The translations under genes and the position numbers were made by a program. From contig CALTTG010000012.1 of assembly GCA_943908475.1 (NCBI GenBank), positions 1 through 64,000 on the forward strand: DNA of 64,000 bases. Direction: 5' to 3'. Positions within the stretch are counted from its first letter, which is position 1; each line of letters begins with the position of its first letter. The stretch comes from an uncultured Burkholderiales bacterium (lineage in GTDB: Bacteria > Pseudomonadota > Gammaproteobacteria > Burkholderiales > Burkholderiaceae_C). The notes below the pieces were generated by a model. The model worked only from the letters and a program-made list of their open reading frames with translations. It was not told where the DNA came from and ran no database searches. Below, in pieces: positions 55,464 through 64,000 of this stretch.

Positions 55464-57436
55464 GCCGCTGAGGATAAATCAGGTGGGGTCGGGGCGCCGG
55501 CCGCATCGGCCAAAAGAGGCAAGCTCAAACGCAATTCGACCCCCCCATTGCTGGCCGGCAGGAATTCCATTCGGGCACCGATCGCCCGTGCACGGCTGCG
55601 CATGGTCTGCAGACCCTGGCCCTCGTAGGACCCGGTGGTTTGCCAACCGTGGCCATTGTCGATGAGGCTGACGCGAATGTGATGGCCCAGGTCGCGGGCC
55701 GACAGGACCATGCGGGTGGCGCCGGAGTGCTGAAGCACGTTCGACAAACCCTCGAACAAGATGTATTGGAGCTGACGCAACTCGGGCGAATGCCCCCGAG
55801 GCCATGCTGGCAAACGCTCGACGTCCCAGACCAGGTCGATGCCGGCGGCCTTCAGGCGCGGGGCCAGCCGGAATCGCCAACTGGCCAACAGCCCCTCGAC
55901 ATCGCCAGCCTGGAGCGACAAGGCATCGATCGAGAGCTTGAGCTGATCCAGAGAGTCCCGCAAGGTCTGAGCCACCATGGGCACATCCAGCCGGCTGGTG
56001 TCTTTGTGCGAGGTTTGCAACAGGCGCAAGGCCGAGGTCAGGTGAGCCCCCACACCATCGTGCATGTCCTTGAGGATGCGGCTGCGCTCGGCCGACACTG
56101 CTTGCGCGCGCTCGAGTGCAGCCAGGCGCTCAAAGCTTTCGCGCAACGCCATTTCGCGTTCGGCCACGCGTTCGGCCAGGTTGCGGTTGAGGTCGTTGAG
56201 GGCCTGCCGGGATCGCGCATGATCACCCGCCACGATGACCGTCAGGCACACCATGGTGACCGGGCCGGTGAAATACAGCCAATAGACCGAATCGAACGGC
56301 AAAGTGCCCATCATGACGAGGATGTCATGGACCCCAGTGGGCAACAGGGCCATCACCCCGGTGATCAGCCATTGGCCGTCTTTTCGGCGATAGCGAATCA
56401 CGTGCCACAAGGCCTCACCCATGCTCCAAAACGCGATCAGGTAGATGAGGCCATACAGCGCTGCCGTGAACCAGTATTTGGGCGCCACCACGCCATACAA
56501 GGGGATGGCCACCATCAGGACGTAGATGAAGCCCTCGACCCAAGGCCGTCTCAAGCCCGCAAATCGGAAAAAGTACAGGCACAACAAAAGCTGAGAGACC
56601 ACCATCAGCGTGTAGCAGACGCTCTCCCACACCACCAGGTCAAACAGCGGGACCGGCGCAATGCCCATCAAGCAGCTCATGGACCAGCACACCGCCGACA
56701 AGCCCATGAAACCCACCGCATCTTGGTCGCGGTCGCGAGACCACACGATCAACATCAGCAAGCCCAAGGAGGCCAGCATCAAGTTGGCGGCCTGAACGCC
56801 ATCGACCTGCGCCCAGTAGCGACGCTTGTAGACGGGCTCGATCTGGTCCACCGCCCCCACCCGAATGGGCGCCAGACCATTGCGGGCCACGTAGCCGCTG
56901 GCCACCCGGACATACACCACGTTCTCCCCCAGCTTCCAGGCACCCGGCTGGACGATCGTCATCAGGGGCACGTACCAGTTGCGGGTGACAGGCTCGGTCA
57001 TGGAGCCGGTGTAGCCCATGGGCTGATCGTTGACCCACACCTGGGCATTCATGACCACGCGGGGCAGGTACACCGCCCACGGCCGGGTGGGCGCGGACTT
57101 GATGTTCACCCGGAAGCGATACCACATCACCCCTTCATGGCCAGGGTGCGTCTGCTGCCACAAGTGAGGCAAGCGGATGTGCATCCAGGCTGCATTGCCA
57201 GGTGGGGGCACCGAGGCATCGTTGTCCACGATGACGCACGCATCAAGCAGCTCTTCGGAACGGGCTTCTGTGACCGTGGTGGCGGGGTGAACAATCGCCG
57301 GCCACACCGTGGTGGCTGCCCGTTCATCGGTCGAGGCCACAGCGGCCCCGGGCTGAGCATGAGACAGGCAGGGCAGCACGCAGGTCAGACACCCGACCCA
57401 AAACGCCCACCACACCCTGATCACTCTTGCATTCAT
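55460..57436 (-). CDS. 7TMR-DISM-type sensor histidine kinase (NarX-like)
   Basis: A 658-residue kinase. A signal peptide (cleavage near AQP, residue 28) is followed by a periplasmic jelly-roll-like domain (about 80-190), seven transmembrane segments (about 215-405), a coiled coil and a HisKA_3 core with His459 (KDMHDGVGAHL), the DNGHGW ATP-binding motif and GQGLQTM. The 7TMR-DISM layout often senses carbohydrate-like ligands, but none is indicated here. The ATG at 57436 (MNARV) opens a signal peptide; the longer frame enters the uup promoter region. Coupled by ATGA to the LuxR-type regulator. Confidence 0.92.
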   Translation of the reverse strand: MNARVIRVWWAFWVGCLTCVLPCLSHAQPGAAVASTDERAATTVWPAIVHPATTVTEARSEELLDACVIVDNDASVPPPGNAAWMHIRLPHLWQQTHPGHEGVMWYRFRVNIKSAPTRPWAVYLPRVVMNAQVWVNDQPMGYTGSMTEPVTRNWYVPLMTIVQPGAWKLGENVVYVRVASGYVARNGLAPIRVGAVDQIEPVYKRRYWAQVDGVQAANLMLASLGLLMLIVWSRDRDQDAVGFMGLSAVCWSMSCLMGIAPVPLFDLVVWESVCYTLMVVSQLLLCLYFFRFAGLRRPWVEGFIYVLMVAIPLYGVVAPKYWFTAALYGLIYLIAFWSMGEALWHVIRYRRKDGQWLITGVMALLPTGVHDILVMMGTLPFDSVYWLYFTGPVTMVCLTVIVAGDHARSRQALNDLNRNLAERVAEREMALRESFERLAALERAQAVSAERSRILKDMHDGVGAHLTSALRLLQTSHKDTSRLDVPMVAQTLRDSLDQLKLSIDALSLQAGDVEGLLASWRFRLAPRLKAAGIDLVWDVERLPAWPRGHSPELRQLQYILFEGLSNVLQHSGATRMVLSARDLGHHIRVSLIDNGHGWQTTGSYEGQGLQTMRSRARAIGARMEFLPASNGGVELRLSLPLLADAAGAPTPPDLSSAA

Positions 57437-57568
57437 GGCGCGAATTGTCGTCGCTCCCTGCCCCCTGTGCATCCCCTCAGGCCCGGGAAATCGTTGGCAC
57501 CGAGGGCATTCCCCAGCGACAATGGCAGGTTTTCCGCATTTCTGACCCTCTTTTCTGCACAGGCACCC

Positions 57569-59473
57569 ATGGCCGTCTTGACCCTGAACCAGGCCCAATT
57601 GGCCTTCGGCCACGTGGCCCTGCTCGACAAAGCGTCGTTCTCACTCGAAACCGGCGAACGGGTGGGCCTCATCGGGCGCAACGGCACGGGCAAGTCGTCT
57701 CTGCTGAAAATCATCGCCGGGCTCGACAAACCGGACGACGGTCAGCTGCAGCTGCAAAGCGGTGTGTTGCTGGCGTACGTGTCGCAAGAGCCCGTGTTTT
57801 CTGACGACGCCACCATTTTCGAGGCCGTGAGCGATGGGCTGAAAGAGGTTCGCCAGCTGCGCGAACGCTTTGAGAGCCACGCCGATGGCGAAGACCTGGA
57901 TGCCCTGATGACCCAGATCGAGGCCCGCAATGGCTGGAATTGGGAGCAGCGCGTGGACGAAACCCTGCAACGCCTGCGACTGCAGCCCGAGCTCCGGATC
58001 GGCGGCCTGTCGGGGGGCATGCGCAAGCGCGTAGCCCTGGCCCAGGCCCTGGTCACCAGCCCCGACGTGCTGTTGCTGGACGAGCCGACCAACCACCTGG
58101 ACATGGACGCCATTGGTTGGCTGGAAGAATTGCTGGTGGCCTTCAAAGGCAGCGTCGTGATGATCAGCCACGACCGCGCCTTCCTGGACGCAACCTGCAC
58201 CCGCATCGTCGAACTCGATCGTGGCGTGCTGCGATCCTTCCCCGGCAACTTCGCGGCGTACGAAACCCTCAAAGCCCAACAGCTGGCCGATGAAGCCCTG
58301 GCCAACGCCCGCTTCGACAAGTTGCTGGCACAAGAAGAGGTGTGGATCCGCAAGGGCGTGGAGGCGCGCCGCACCCGATCGGTGGCCCGCATCAAACGCC
58401 TGGAAGATTTGCGCGAGACCCGCGCCTCTCGCCGCGATGTGGTCGGCCGTGCCCGGCTGGAGGTGTCGCAAGGTGACCGAGGCGGCAAAATCGTGGCCGA
58501 GCTGGAAGACGTCTCCAAAGCCTTCCATGGCCGCACCGTGGTGCAGGGGTTCACCGGCACCATCTTGCGCGGCGACAAGGTCGGGCTGATCGGCCCCAAT
58601 GGCGCCGGCAAAACCACCCTGCTGAAAATGATCTTGGGCGAGTTGGCGCCCGACAGCGGCACGGTCAAGCAAGGTGCCAACCTGCAAGTGGCGTACTTCG
58701 ACCAGATGCGGGACCACCTCAACCTCGACGCCACCCTGGCCGACTTCATCAGCCCAGGCAGCGAATGGGTGGAAATCAACGGCACCCGCAAGCACGTGAT
58801 GGGCTACCTGGGCGATTTCCTGTTCGCCCCCCAGCGGGCCAACTCGCCGGTGCGCACCCTCAGTGGCGGTGAGCGCAACCGCCTGTTGCTGGCTCGGTTG
58901 TTCGCTCGCCCCGCCAACGTGCTGGTGCTGGACGAACCCACCAACGACCTGGACATCGAAACCCTCGACTTGCTGGAGGAGTTGCTCACCGATTTTCCGG
59001 GCACCGTGTTCCTGGTCAGCCACGACCGACGCTTCCTGGACAACGTGGTGACCAGCACCCTGGTGGCCGAGGGCGAAGGTCGCTGGCGCGAATATGAGGG
59101 GGGCGTCGAAGACTGGCTGGTCCAGTCGCGCCGTGCCGCCCAGGCCTCGCGCAAGGCCGAGGGCGGCAAAAGCGCCGTCAAAACCGAGCCCGCCGTCGAA
59201 ACGCCCCCTTCGCCAGCCCCGGCGATGGCCGCCTCTGGCCCCGCCGAGCCCAAGCGCAAGCTCAGCTACAAGGAACAACGCGAGCTCGACGAGCTGCCCC
59301 AGCGCATCGAGGCGCTGGAAACCGAGCAAAAAACCCTCAGCGCCTTGCTGGCCGATGCGGACCTCTACCGAACCGACCCCAAGCGCGTGGCCGAGTGCCA
59401 GGCCCGCTTCGACGTCATCGACGCCGAGTTGCTGACCTTGCTCGAACGCTGGGAAACCTTGGGCAATCGCTGA
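57569..59473 (+). CDS. uup: ABC-F family ATPase Uup
   Basis: A 634-residue soluble protein with two ABC domains and no membrane span. First site: GRNGTGKSSLL, LSGGMRKRVALAQAL, LLLDEPTNHLD. Second site: GPNGAGKTTLL, LSGGERNRLLLARLF, LVLDEPTNDLD. The linker region between them (about 240-300) is basic. The C-terminal domain (about 570-634) is the coiled coil (LPQRIEALETEQKTLSALL) that binds branched DNA in E. coli Uup. Roles in suppressing transposon precise excision and in ribosome function are known for the family. Confidence 0.94.
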   Translation: MAVLTLNQAQLAFGHVALLDKASFSLETGERVGLIGRNGTGKSSLLKIIAGLDKPDDGQLQLQSGVLLAYVSQEPVFSDDATIFEAVSDGLKEVRQLRERFESHADGEDLDALMTQIEARNGWNWEQRVDETLQRLRLQPELRIGGLSGGMRKRVALAQALVTSPDVLLLDEPTNHLDMDAIGWLEELLVAFKGSVVMISHDRAFLDATCTRIVELDRGVLRSFPGNFAAYETLKAQQLADEALANARFDKLLAQEEVWIRKGVEARRTRSVARIKRLEDLRETRASRRDVVGRARLEVSQGDRGGKIVAELEDVSKAFHGRTVVQGFTGTILRGDKVGLIGPNGAGKTTLLKMILGELAPDSGTVKQGANLQVAYFDQMRDHLNLDATLADFISPGSEWVEINGTRKHVMGYLGDFLFAPQRANSPVRTLSGGERNRLLLARLFARPANVLVLDEPTNDLDIETLDLLEELLTDFPGTVFLVSHDRRFLDNVVTSTLVAEGEGRWREYEGGVEDWLVQSRRAAQASRKAEGGKSAVKTEPAVETPPSPAPAMAASGPAEPKRKLSYKEQRELDELPQRIEALETEQKTLSALLADADLYRTDPKRVAECQARFDVIDAELLTLLERWETLGNR

Positions 59474-59516
59474 TGTGCGAGCCCTTCGGACAATGGCATG
59501 ATCAAGAGATCGCCTG

Positions 59517-60296
59517 ATGCAGGCACCTCTTCATGTCCGACCGTCCATGTCCAACATCCGCATCGAACCGAAAAAGATCCCCTGGGGCGTGATCGTTCCC
59601 CTCACCCTCGTGGCCGTGGGCGTCACCGCTTGGATGATGTGGCCCTCAGACAACCAGCAGCGCATGCTGGCCAGCTACAAAGAAAACGCCTCGGCCTCGC
59701 AGGCTGAAGCCACCACGGCCAGCAACGAGCCTCCCATCACGTCGGGCGCTGACGCCAACATTGGCACGGCCAACCCGATGGGCGGTGAGCGCTCCATGGG
59801 CACCCTGTTTGACCTGGATGCCCAGGGCAAGCTGGTCATCAACAGCAAAACCAAAGATGCGTTGGTCACCATCTTGGAGCCCTTCCCCAACGGCCCCACC
59901 CCCAAGGACTGGGACACGCTGGAAGACAAACTGAGCAAAGACCTCTCCAAGGACGCGCTGCAGCAGGCCATGCAATTGCTGCGCAACATGAACCAGCTCA
60001 ACCTGGCGGTGGAATCGATCAAGAAGGCCAACCCCAACGCGGAAGCCGAAGGCAAGACGATGGAGTTGTTTGCACAACTCAAGAGCCTGCGCCGCCAAAA
60101 CTTCGACTCACGGACGGCAGAGGCCCTGTTTGCCGAAGAGGAAAAGTGGGCCGACTTCCTGCTGCAAGCACAATCGATCGACGCTTCGGGCAAGCTGAGT
60201 GACGAAGCCCGCACGGCCAAGCTCAAGGAGCTGATCGCCACCTTGCCGGAAGACATGCGCGGCAAGGCTGCACAAGCCTTGCTGCCGTCGGAGTGA
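59517..60296 (+). CDS. Lipase-chaperone-like (Lif) membrane-anchored protein
   Basis: A 259-residue protein with an N-terminal membrane anchor (about 23-42) and a helical periplasmic domain. The pattern SMGTLFDLDAQGKLVI, then FDSRTAEALFAEEEKWADF and LSDEARTAKLKELIATLPED, resembles the extended helical arms of lipase-specific foldases. It is shorter than usual and the RxxFDY steric-chaperone motif is not evident. No lipase gene is in the window. Two starts are possible: ATG at 59517 or ATG at 59547 (MSNIRI); neither has a strong ribosome-binding site. Family placement is by eye only. Confidence 0.6.
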   Translation: MQAPLHVRPSMSNIRIEPKKIPWGVIVPLTLVAVGVTAWMMWPSDNQQRMLASYKENASASQAEATTASNEPPITSGADANIGTANPMGGERSMGTLFDLDAQGKLVINSKTKDALVTILEPFPNGPTPKDWDTLEDKLSKDLSKDALQQAMQLLRNMNQLNLAVESIKKANPNAEAEGKTMELFAQLKSLRRQNFDSRTAEALFAEEEKWADFLLQAQSIDASGKLSDEARTAKLKELIATLPEDMRGKAAQALLPSE

Positions 60297-60298
60297 AC

Positions 60299-62095
60299 TC
60301 AGGCGGCTGACGCCACGCGAGGGGCCAAGCTGGCCCCCGCCGACGCAAACAACTCGGCACAAGCCTGTTCGGGCTGATCGGCGCCCAGCACTGCGGCCAC
60401 CAAGGGCGCCACCCGTCGGGTGTCCACCCGCAGCACGCGTTGCTTGACCGATGCCACTTGGGTGGGATGCATCGAGAAGCTGCGCAAGCCCATGGCCAGC
60501 AGCAACTCGGTGAAGGCCGGATCGCCGGCCATTTCACCGCACACGCTCACCCCTTTGCCGGCTGCACGGGCCTGCGCGATGGTGGTGGCCACCAGTTGCA
60601 GCACTGCCGGGTGCCAGGGATCGTACAAATGTGCGACCGATTCATCGGCCCGGTCGATCGCCAGGGTGTACTGAATCAGGTCGTTCGTGCCGATCGACAA
60701 GAAATCGAAGTGCTTGAGGAACACCGGCAAGGTCAAGGCCGCCGCCGGAATCTCGATCATGGCGCCCAACTGGGCCTCTCCGAAGGTCTTCCCCGCGTCG
60801 TGCAACTGCCGCTGAACGTGGTGGATCTGGTCCAGGGTCTGGCGAATTTCTTGCGCGCTGCCCAACATGGGAATGAGGATCTTGACGGGCCCATGGGCCG
60901 CAGCGCGATACAAGGCACGCAGTTGCCGCCGGAACATGCTCGGCTCTGAAAGGCTCCAGCGAATGGCGCGCAAACCAAGGGCCGGGTTCAACACCGACTC
61001 ATGCCGCAACTCGCTGGGCGTCATGCCCTCAAGCGGTTTGTCCGCCCCGATGTCGACCGTGCGGATGGTCACCGGCAGGCCATTCATGCCTTCGACCGCC
61101 TTGCGGTAAGCTTGGTATTGCTCTTCTTCGTCGGGCAGGTTGTCACCCCGCCCCATGAAGAGGAACTCACTGCGGAACAAGCCCACGCCCGCAGAGCCGG
61201 ACTCCAAGGCCACCGCCGCATCTTCGGGCAACTCGATGTTGGCCAACAACTCGATGCGTTCGCCATCCAGCGTCACCGCTGGGGTGTGGCGCAACCGCGC
61301 CAGGCGCGAGCGCTCGAGCTCACTCTGACGCTGACGGAAGCGGTACTCTTCCAGAACAATGGGCGAGGGATCGACAATGATGAGGCCGGCATCACCGTCA
61401 ATGATGATGCAGTCGTCTTGACGGATCAGGCTGCTGGCCTGGCGAGCGCCGACCACCGCGGGGATGTCCATGCTGCGCGCCACGATGGCCGTGTGCGAGG
61501 TCTTGCCGCCCACATCGGTCACGAAACCCGTGAACACGCTTCGCTTGAAGTGGATCATGTCTGCGGGCGAGATGTCGGCCGCCACCAGCACCAATGGCTC
61601 ATCGCCGCCGAAATCGGTGGGTGCCACGGCCGAGGCGGTGGCCAGCGCCGATTCATCTCGACCCAGGCAACGCAGCAAACGCTCGACCACTTGCTCCAGG
61701 TCGGCCTTGCGCTCGCGCAGGTAGGCGTCTTCCATTTCGTCGAACTGGCGCGCCAACACTTCCAGCTGCGCTGACAGGGCCCATTCGGCGTTGTAGTGGC
61801 GTTCAATGATCCAGTCAGAAGCGGCGCCCATCAGGGCCTCGTCTTGCAGCAGCATCTGGTGCACGTCGAGCAGGGCCGCCAGCTCGGTCGGCACGTCCGA
61901 AGGCAGGTCGCGCTTGAGCAAGTCGAACTCATCGTTGACCACGTCTCGGGCGGTCAGCAACCGCGTGACTTCGGCCTCGACCCGGTTGGGGTCGATGAAA
62001 TGGTGAGGCACGTCCACGCGCCCGGAGGCCACCAGCACGGCGCGGCCGATGGCAACCCCCCGTGAAACTGGCAAGCCGAAGATCTGGATGCTCAT
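60299..62095 (-). CDS. ptsI: Phosphoenolpyruvate--protein phosphotransferase (Enzyme I)
   Basis: A 598-residue PTS Enzyme I. The N-terminal HPr-binding domain precedes the phospho-His GGKTSHTAIVARS with His201. The C-terminal TIM barrel carries the PEP-binding GVGLFRSEFLFM and GTNDLIQYTLAIDR and the active-site Cys in VCGEMAGD. Enzyme I usually transfers phosphate from PEP to HPr; no ptsH gene is adjacent, unlike most ptsHI operons. The ATG at 62095 gives MSIQIFG. It is convergent with the lipase-chaperone-like gene (2 bp between stops) and divergent from olsB. Confidence 0.95.
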   Translation of the reverse strand: MSIQIFGLPVSRGVAIGRAVLVASGRVDVPHHFIDPNRVEAEVTRLLTARDVVNDEFDLLKRDLPSDVPTELAALLDVHQMLLQDEALMGAASDWIIERHYNAEWALSAQLEVLARQFDEMEDAYLRERKADLEQVVERLLRCLGRDESALATASAVAPTDFGGDEPLVLVAADISPADMIHFKRSVFTGFVTDVGGKTSHTAIVARSMDIPAVVGARQASSLIRQDDCIIIDGDAGLIIVDPSPIVLEEYRFRQRQSELERSRLARLRHTPAVTLDGERIELLANIELPEDAAVALESGSAGVGLFRSEFLFMGRGDNLPDEEEQYQAYRKAVEGMNGLPVTIRTVDIGADKPLEGMTPSELRHESVLNPALGLRAIRWSLSEPSMFRRQLRALYRAAAHGPVKILIPMLGSAQEIRQTLDQIHHVQRQLHDAGKTFGEAQLGAMIEIPAAALTLPVFLKHFDFLSIGTNDLIQYTLAIDRADESVAHLYDPWHPAVLQLVATTIAQARAAGKGVSVCGEMAGDPAFTELLLAMGLRSFSMHPTQVASVKQRVLRVDTRRVAPLVAAVLGADQPEQACAELFASAGASLAPRVASAA

Positions 62096-62273
62096 GCGTT
62101 CAATCGTAACAGTTGAGGCCCAAGGCACGTTTCAGGATTTAACCAGGGCCCTGAGCCGACTGGGTCGATCTGCCTCAAACGGCCATTCATGGATTTGTCA
62201 CGCAAGGTTCACGCCGGCGTCACGCCCCCTCTTGACACTGCGGGCATCACGAAACAGACCGACTGGAGTCACC

Positions 62274-63119
62274 ATGCGGGACCTGCCCTTGCCCACTTTG
62301 CCGCTGACCGAGCTGGCCCCCACCATCGCACGCAGCCCCGCGCTGCCCCGGAGGTCACTTCACGGTCGATCTGACGAGGCCGCGCCAACCCTGGCGGTCG
62401 CTTGGGCGCGCACTGAAGAAGATGTTCGTGCGGCCCAACGTCTGAGGTACCAAGTCTTCGCCGAGGAGATGGGCGCCCGGTTGTCGGTGCCTCTGGGCAG
62501 CCCTGCCGGACACGACATTGATGTGTTTGACGCCCATTGCGAGCATTTGCTGGTGCGCCTGCAAGGCACCGACGCCGAGCCGGGCGAGGTGATCGGCACC
62601 TACCGCGTGCTCACCCCGGCAGCGGCCCAACAGGTGGGCGGTCTGTATTCGGACACCGAATTTGACCTCACCCGCCTGCGACACCTGCGCCGCAACATGG
62701 TGGAACTGGGCCGCTCGTGCGTGCACGCCGACCACCGACAAGGCGGTGTCATCATGGCCCTGTGGGGTGCCTTGGCCGAATTCATGGTCCGCAATGGCCT
62801 GGACACGATGATCGGCTGCGCCAGCATCAGCATGCGAGACGGTGGGCATGTGGCCGCCAGCCTGTTCGAGCAGCTGCGTCACACCCACTTGGCCGCCATC
62901 GAGCATCAAGTCCGTCCCCGACTGGCGCTGCCCATCGATGAGCTGGACAAGCACCTGCCCGTGGAAGCACCTGCCTTGATCAAAGGCTACCTGCGCTGTG
63001 GTGCCAAGATCCTCGGGGCACCTGCCTGGGATCCCGACTTCAACACGGCCGACCTGCCCATGATGATGCGCATCGGCGACCTGCCGGCCCGCTACCGTCG
63101 CCACTTCCTGGGCCAGTGA
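62274..63119 (+). CDS. olsB: L-ornithine N-alpha-acyltransferase (OlsB-like)
   Basis: A 281-residue GNAT-fold acyltransferase. The pattern AAQRLRYQVFAEEMGA, then DIDVFDAHCEHLLVR, VIGTYRVL, MVELGRSCVHADHRQGGVI and GCASISM matches OlsB/hemolysin-like enzymes that N-acylate ornithine with a 3-hydroxy fatty acid, the first step to ornithine lipids. These phosphorus-free membrane lipids are made under phosphate limitation in many Proteobacteria. An olsA gene is not seen in the window. The ATG at 62274 has GGAG upstream; the longer frame runs into the divergent ptsI promoter. Confidence 0.87.
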   Translation: MRDLPLPTLPLTELAPTIARSPALPRRSLHGRSDEAAPTLAVAWARTEEDVRAAQRLRYQVFAEEMGARLSVPLGSPAGHDIDVFDAHCEHLLVRLQGTDAEPGEVIGTYRVLTPAAAQQVGGLYSDTEFDLTRLRHLRRNMVELGRSCVHADHRQGGVIMALWGALAEFMVRNGLDTMIGCASISMRDGGHVAASLFEQLRHTHLAAIEHQVRPRLALPIDELDKHLPVEAPALIKGYLRCGAKILGAPAWDPDFNTADLPMMMRIGDLPARYRRHFLGQ

Positions 63120-63157
63120 CCCATCGCGCGCGCTGAAGAGGGCCTAGACTGCGCGCC

Positions 63158-64000
63158 ATGCGCGAGTCATCCCCCACTACCAAGCCGGCGGGTCCGGGCC
63201 AGAGCCTGCCGTTGTGGCAACTGCTGACCCAGACCGCCCATGCCGTTTCCGCCGTCCTCAAGGGACGCTCCCTGACCGATGCCCTCGCCGCCTGCCCCGC
63301 CAGCGCTCGGCCGGGCACGCAGTCCCTCAGCTTTGCCGTCATGCGGGAAATGGGCCTGGCGCAGCAATTGAGGCGTCAACTGGTGCCCAAACAACCGGCG
63401 CCCTGGGTGGATGGCTTGCTGATCAGTGCCCTGGCACTGGCCTGCGGCGACCACTACGACGCCCACACGCTGGTGGATCAGGCCGTGAACGCGTGCAAAC
63501 GCCAGGCCAAACCTGCTGCGGGCATGGTCAACGCGGTGATGAGGCGCTTCCTGAGGGAGCGCGATGCCCTGCTGGCGGAAGCCAGGCGTCATCCGGTGGC
63601 GCGCTGGAACCACCCCCAATGGTGGATCGACCGCCTCCGCAGCGACTGGCCCGACCACTGGGAAGCCCTGCTGACCAGCAACCAGCAGGCCGCACCCATG
63701 ATGTTGCGGGTGAATGTTCGTCACCAGAGCTTGCAGGCCTACCAGGATCGGCTGACCGAAGCGGGTTTGGCCAGCACGGCCTTTGGCGAGGCTGGCCTGC
63801 TGCTGGCCCAGCCGGCGCCCGTCCACCACCTGCCCGGCTTCGCCGATGGCGATGTATCCGTTCAGGACGCCAGCGCCCAACAAGCGGCGCATTGGCTGCT
63901 CCATGGCCGCGATGTCCACGGTCGAGCACTGCCCCCCCTGCCGCCTCAGGCCCGAGTGCTGGACGCGTGCAGTGCCCCCGGCGGCAAGACCGCGCACCTG
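63158..64000 (+). CDS. rsmB: 16S rRNA (cytosine-967-C5)-methyltransferase RsmB, truncated by window end
   Basis: The frame is open from ATG 63158 to the window edge (281 codons, no stop), so the gene continues beyond. The N-terminal NusB-like domain (WQLLTQTAHAVSAVLKGRSL) is followed by the SAM-binding domain ending DACSAPGGKTAHL, the motif-I region of RNA m5C methyltransferases. The catalytic Cys motifs lie outside. It begins 39 bp after olsB. Confidence 0.93.
   Translation, partial: MRESSPTTKPAGPGQSLPLWQLLTQTAHAVSAVLKGRSLTDALAACPASARPGTQSLSFAVMREMGLAQQLRRQLVPKQPAPWVDGLLISALALACGDHYDAHTLVDQAVNACKRQAKPAAGMVNAVMRRFLRERDALLAEARRHPVARWNHPQWWIDRLRSDWPDHWEALLTSNQQAAPMMLRVNVRHQSLQAYQDRLTEAGLASTAFGEAGLLLAQPAPVHHLPGFADGDVSVQDASAQQAAHWLLHGRDVHGRALPPLPPQARVLDACSAPGGKTAHL

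Overview
This 64 kb window is a chromosomal segment of a GC-rich betaproteobacterium, almost certainly Burkholderiales and probably close to the Comamonadaceae or the Leptothrix/Aquabacterium group. That placement rests on protein features and gene order: gmk-rpoZ-spoT, ompA/gyrA-serC-pheA-tyrA-aroA::cmk-rpsA-ihfB-lapA-lapB, a fused AroA-Cmk, the proteobacterial GshA type, and an OmpA-like protein without a barrel. I see no insertion sequence, prophage, CRISPR array or plasmid gene. The window opens inside a tRNA-Arg(ACG) gene and closes inside rsmB.

Layout. 116-6581 (minus): a four-gene signalling cluster (MerR-type HTH fused to a degenerate receiver, PAS protein with a degenerate kinase core, CheY-like receiver, membrane histidine kinase with a LOV-like domain), followed by two coupled membrane-protein genes. 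6746-11491: greB, spoT, rpoZ, gmk, yicC. 11522-15316: Ser/Thr kinase, PP2C phosphatase, rdgB, hemW. 15494-20369: a TetR regulator, fadD, and a Tat-signal protein coupled to a GMC oxidoreductase. 20421-30403 (minus): an ABC transporter, two DUF1989 proteins, a biotin-dependent carboxylase and allophanate hydrolase, preceded by a clear guanidine-I (ykkC) riboswitch and a sigma-54-type promoter. I read this as a guanidine-nitrogen operon, not a urea operon. 30502-43976: ompA, gyrA, aromatic and serine biosynthesis, cmk, rpsA, ihfB and lapAB. 43979-48290: a copper chaperone, comM/yifB, and glnK-amtB behind a second sigma-54 promoter with tandem NtrC-like sites. 48435-64000: DUF502 protein, gshA, kup, benE, gshB, a NarX/NarL-like pair, uup, a lipase-chaperone-like protein, ptsI, olsB and partial rsmB.

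How the parts fit. Nitrogen economy recurs: glnK-amtB and the guanidine operon both carry -24/-12 promoters with NtrC-like palindromes, so both are probably switched on by nitrogen limitation. The guanidine operon has guanidine sensing by riboswitch as a second gate. The most novel-looking protein system is the signalling cluster at 1.5-6.6 kb, which combines a LOV-type putative photosensor with a pseudo-kinase and a pseudo-receiver transcription factor. Two intergenic regions around rpsA have strong unexplained RNA folding potential.

All assignments come from reading sequence and recalled family knowledge. No database search was run.
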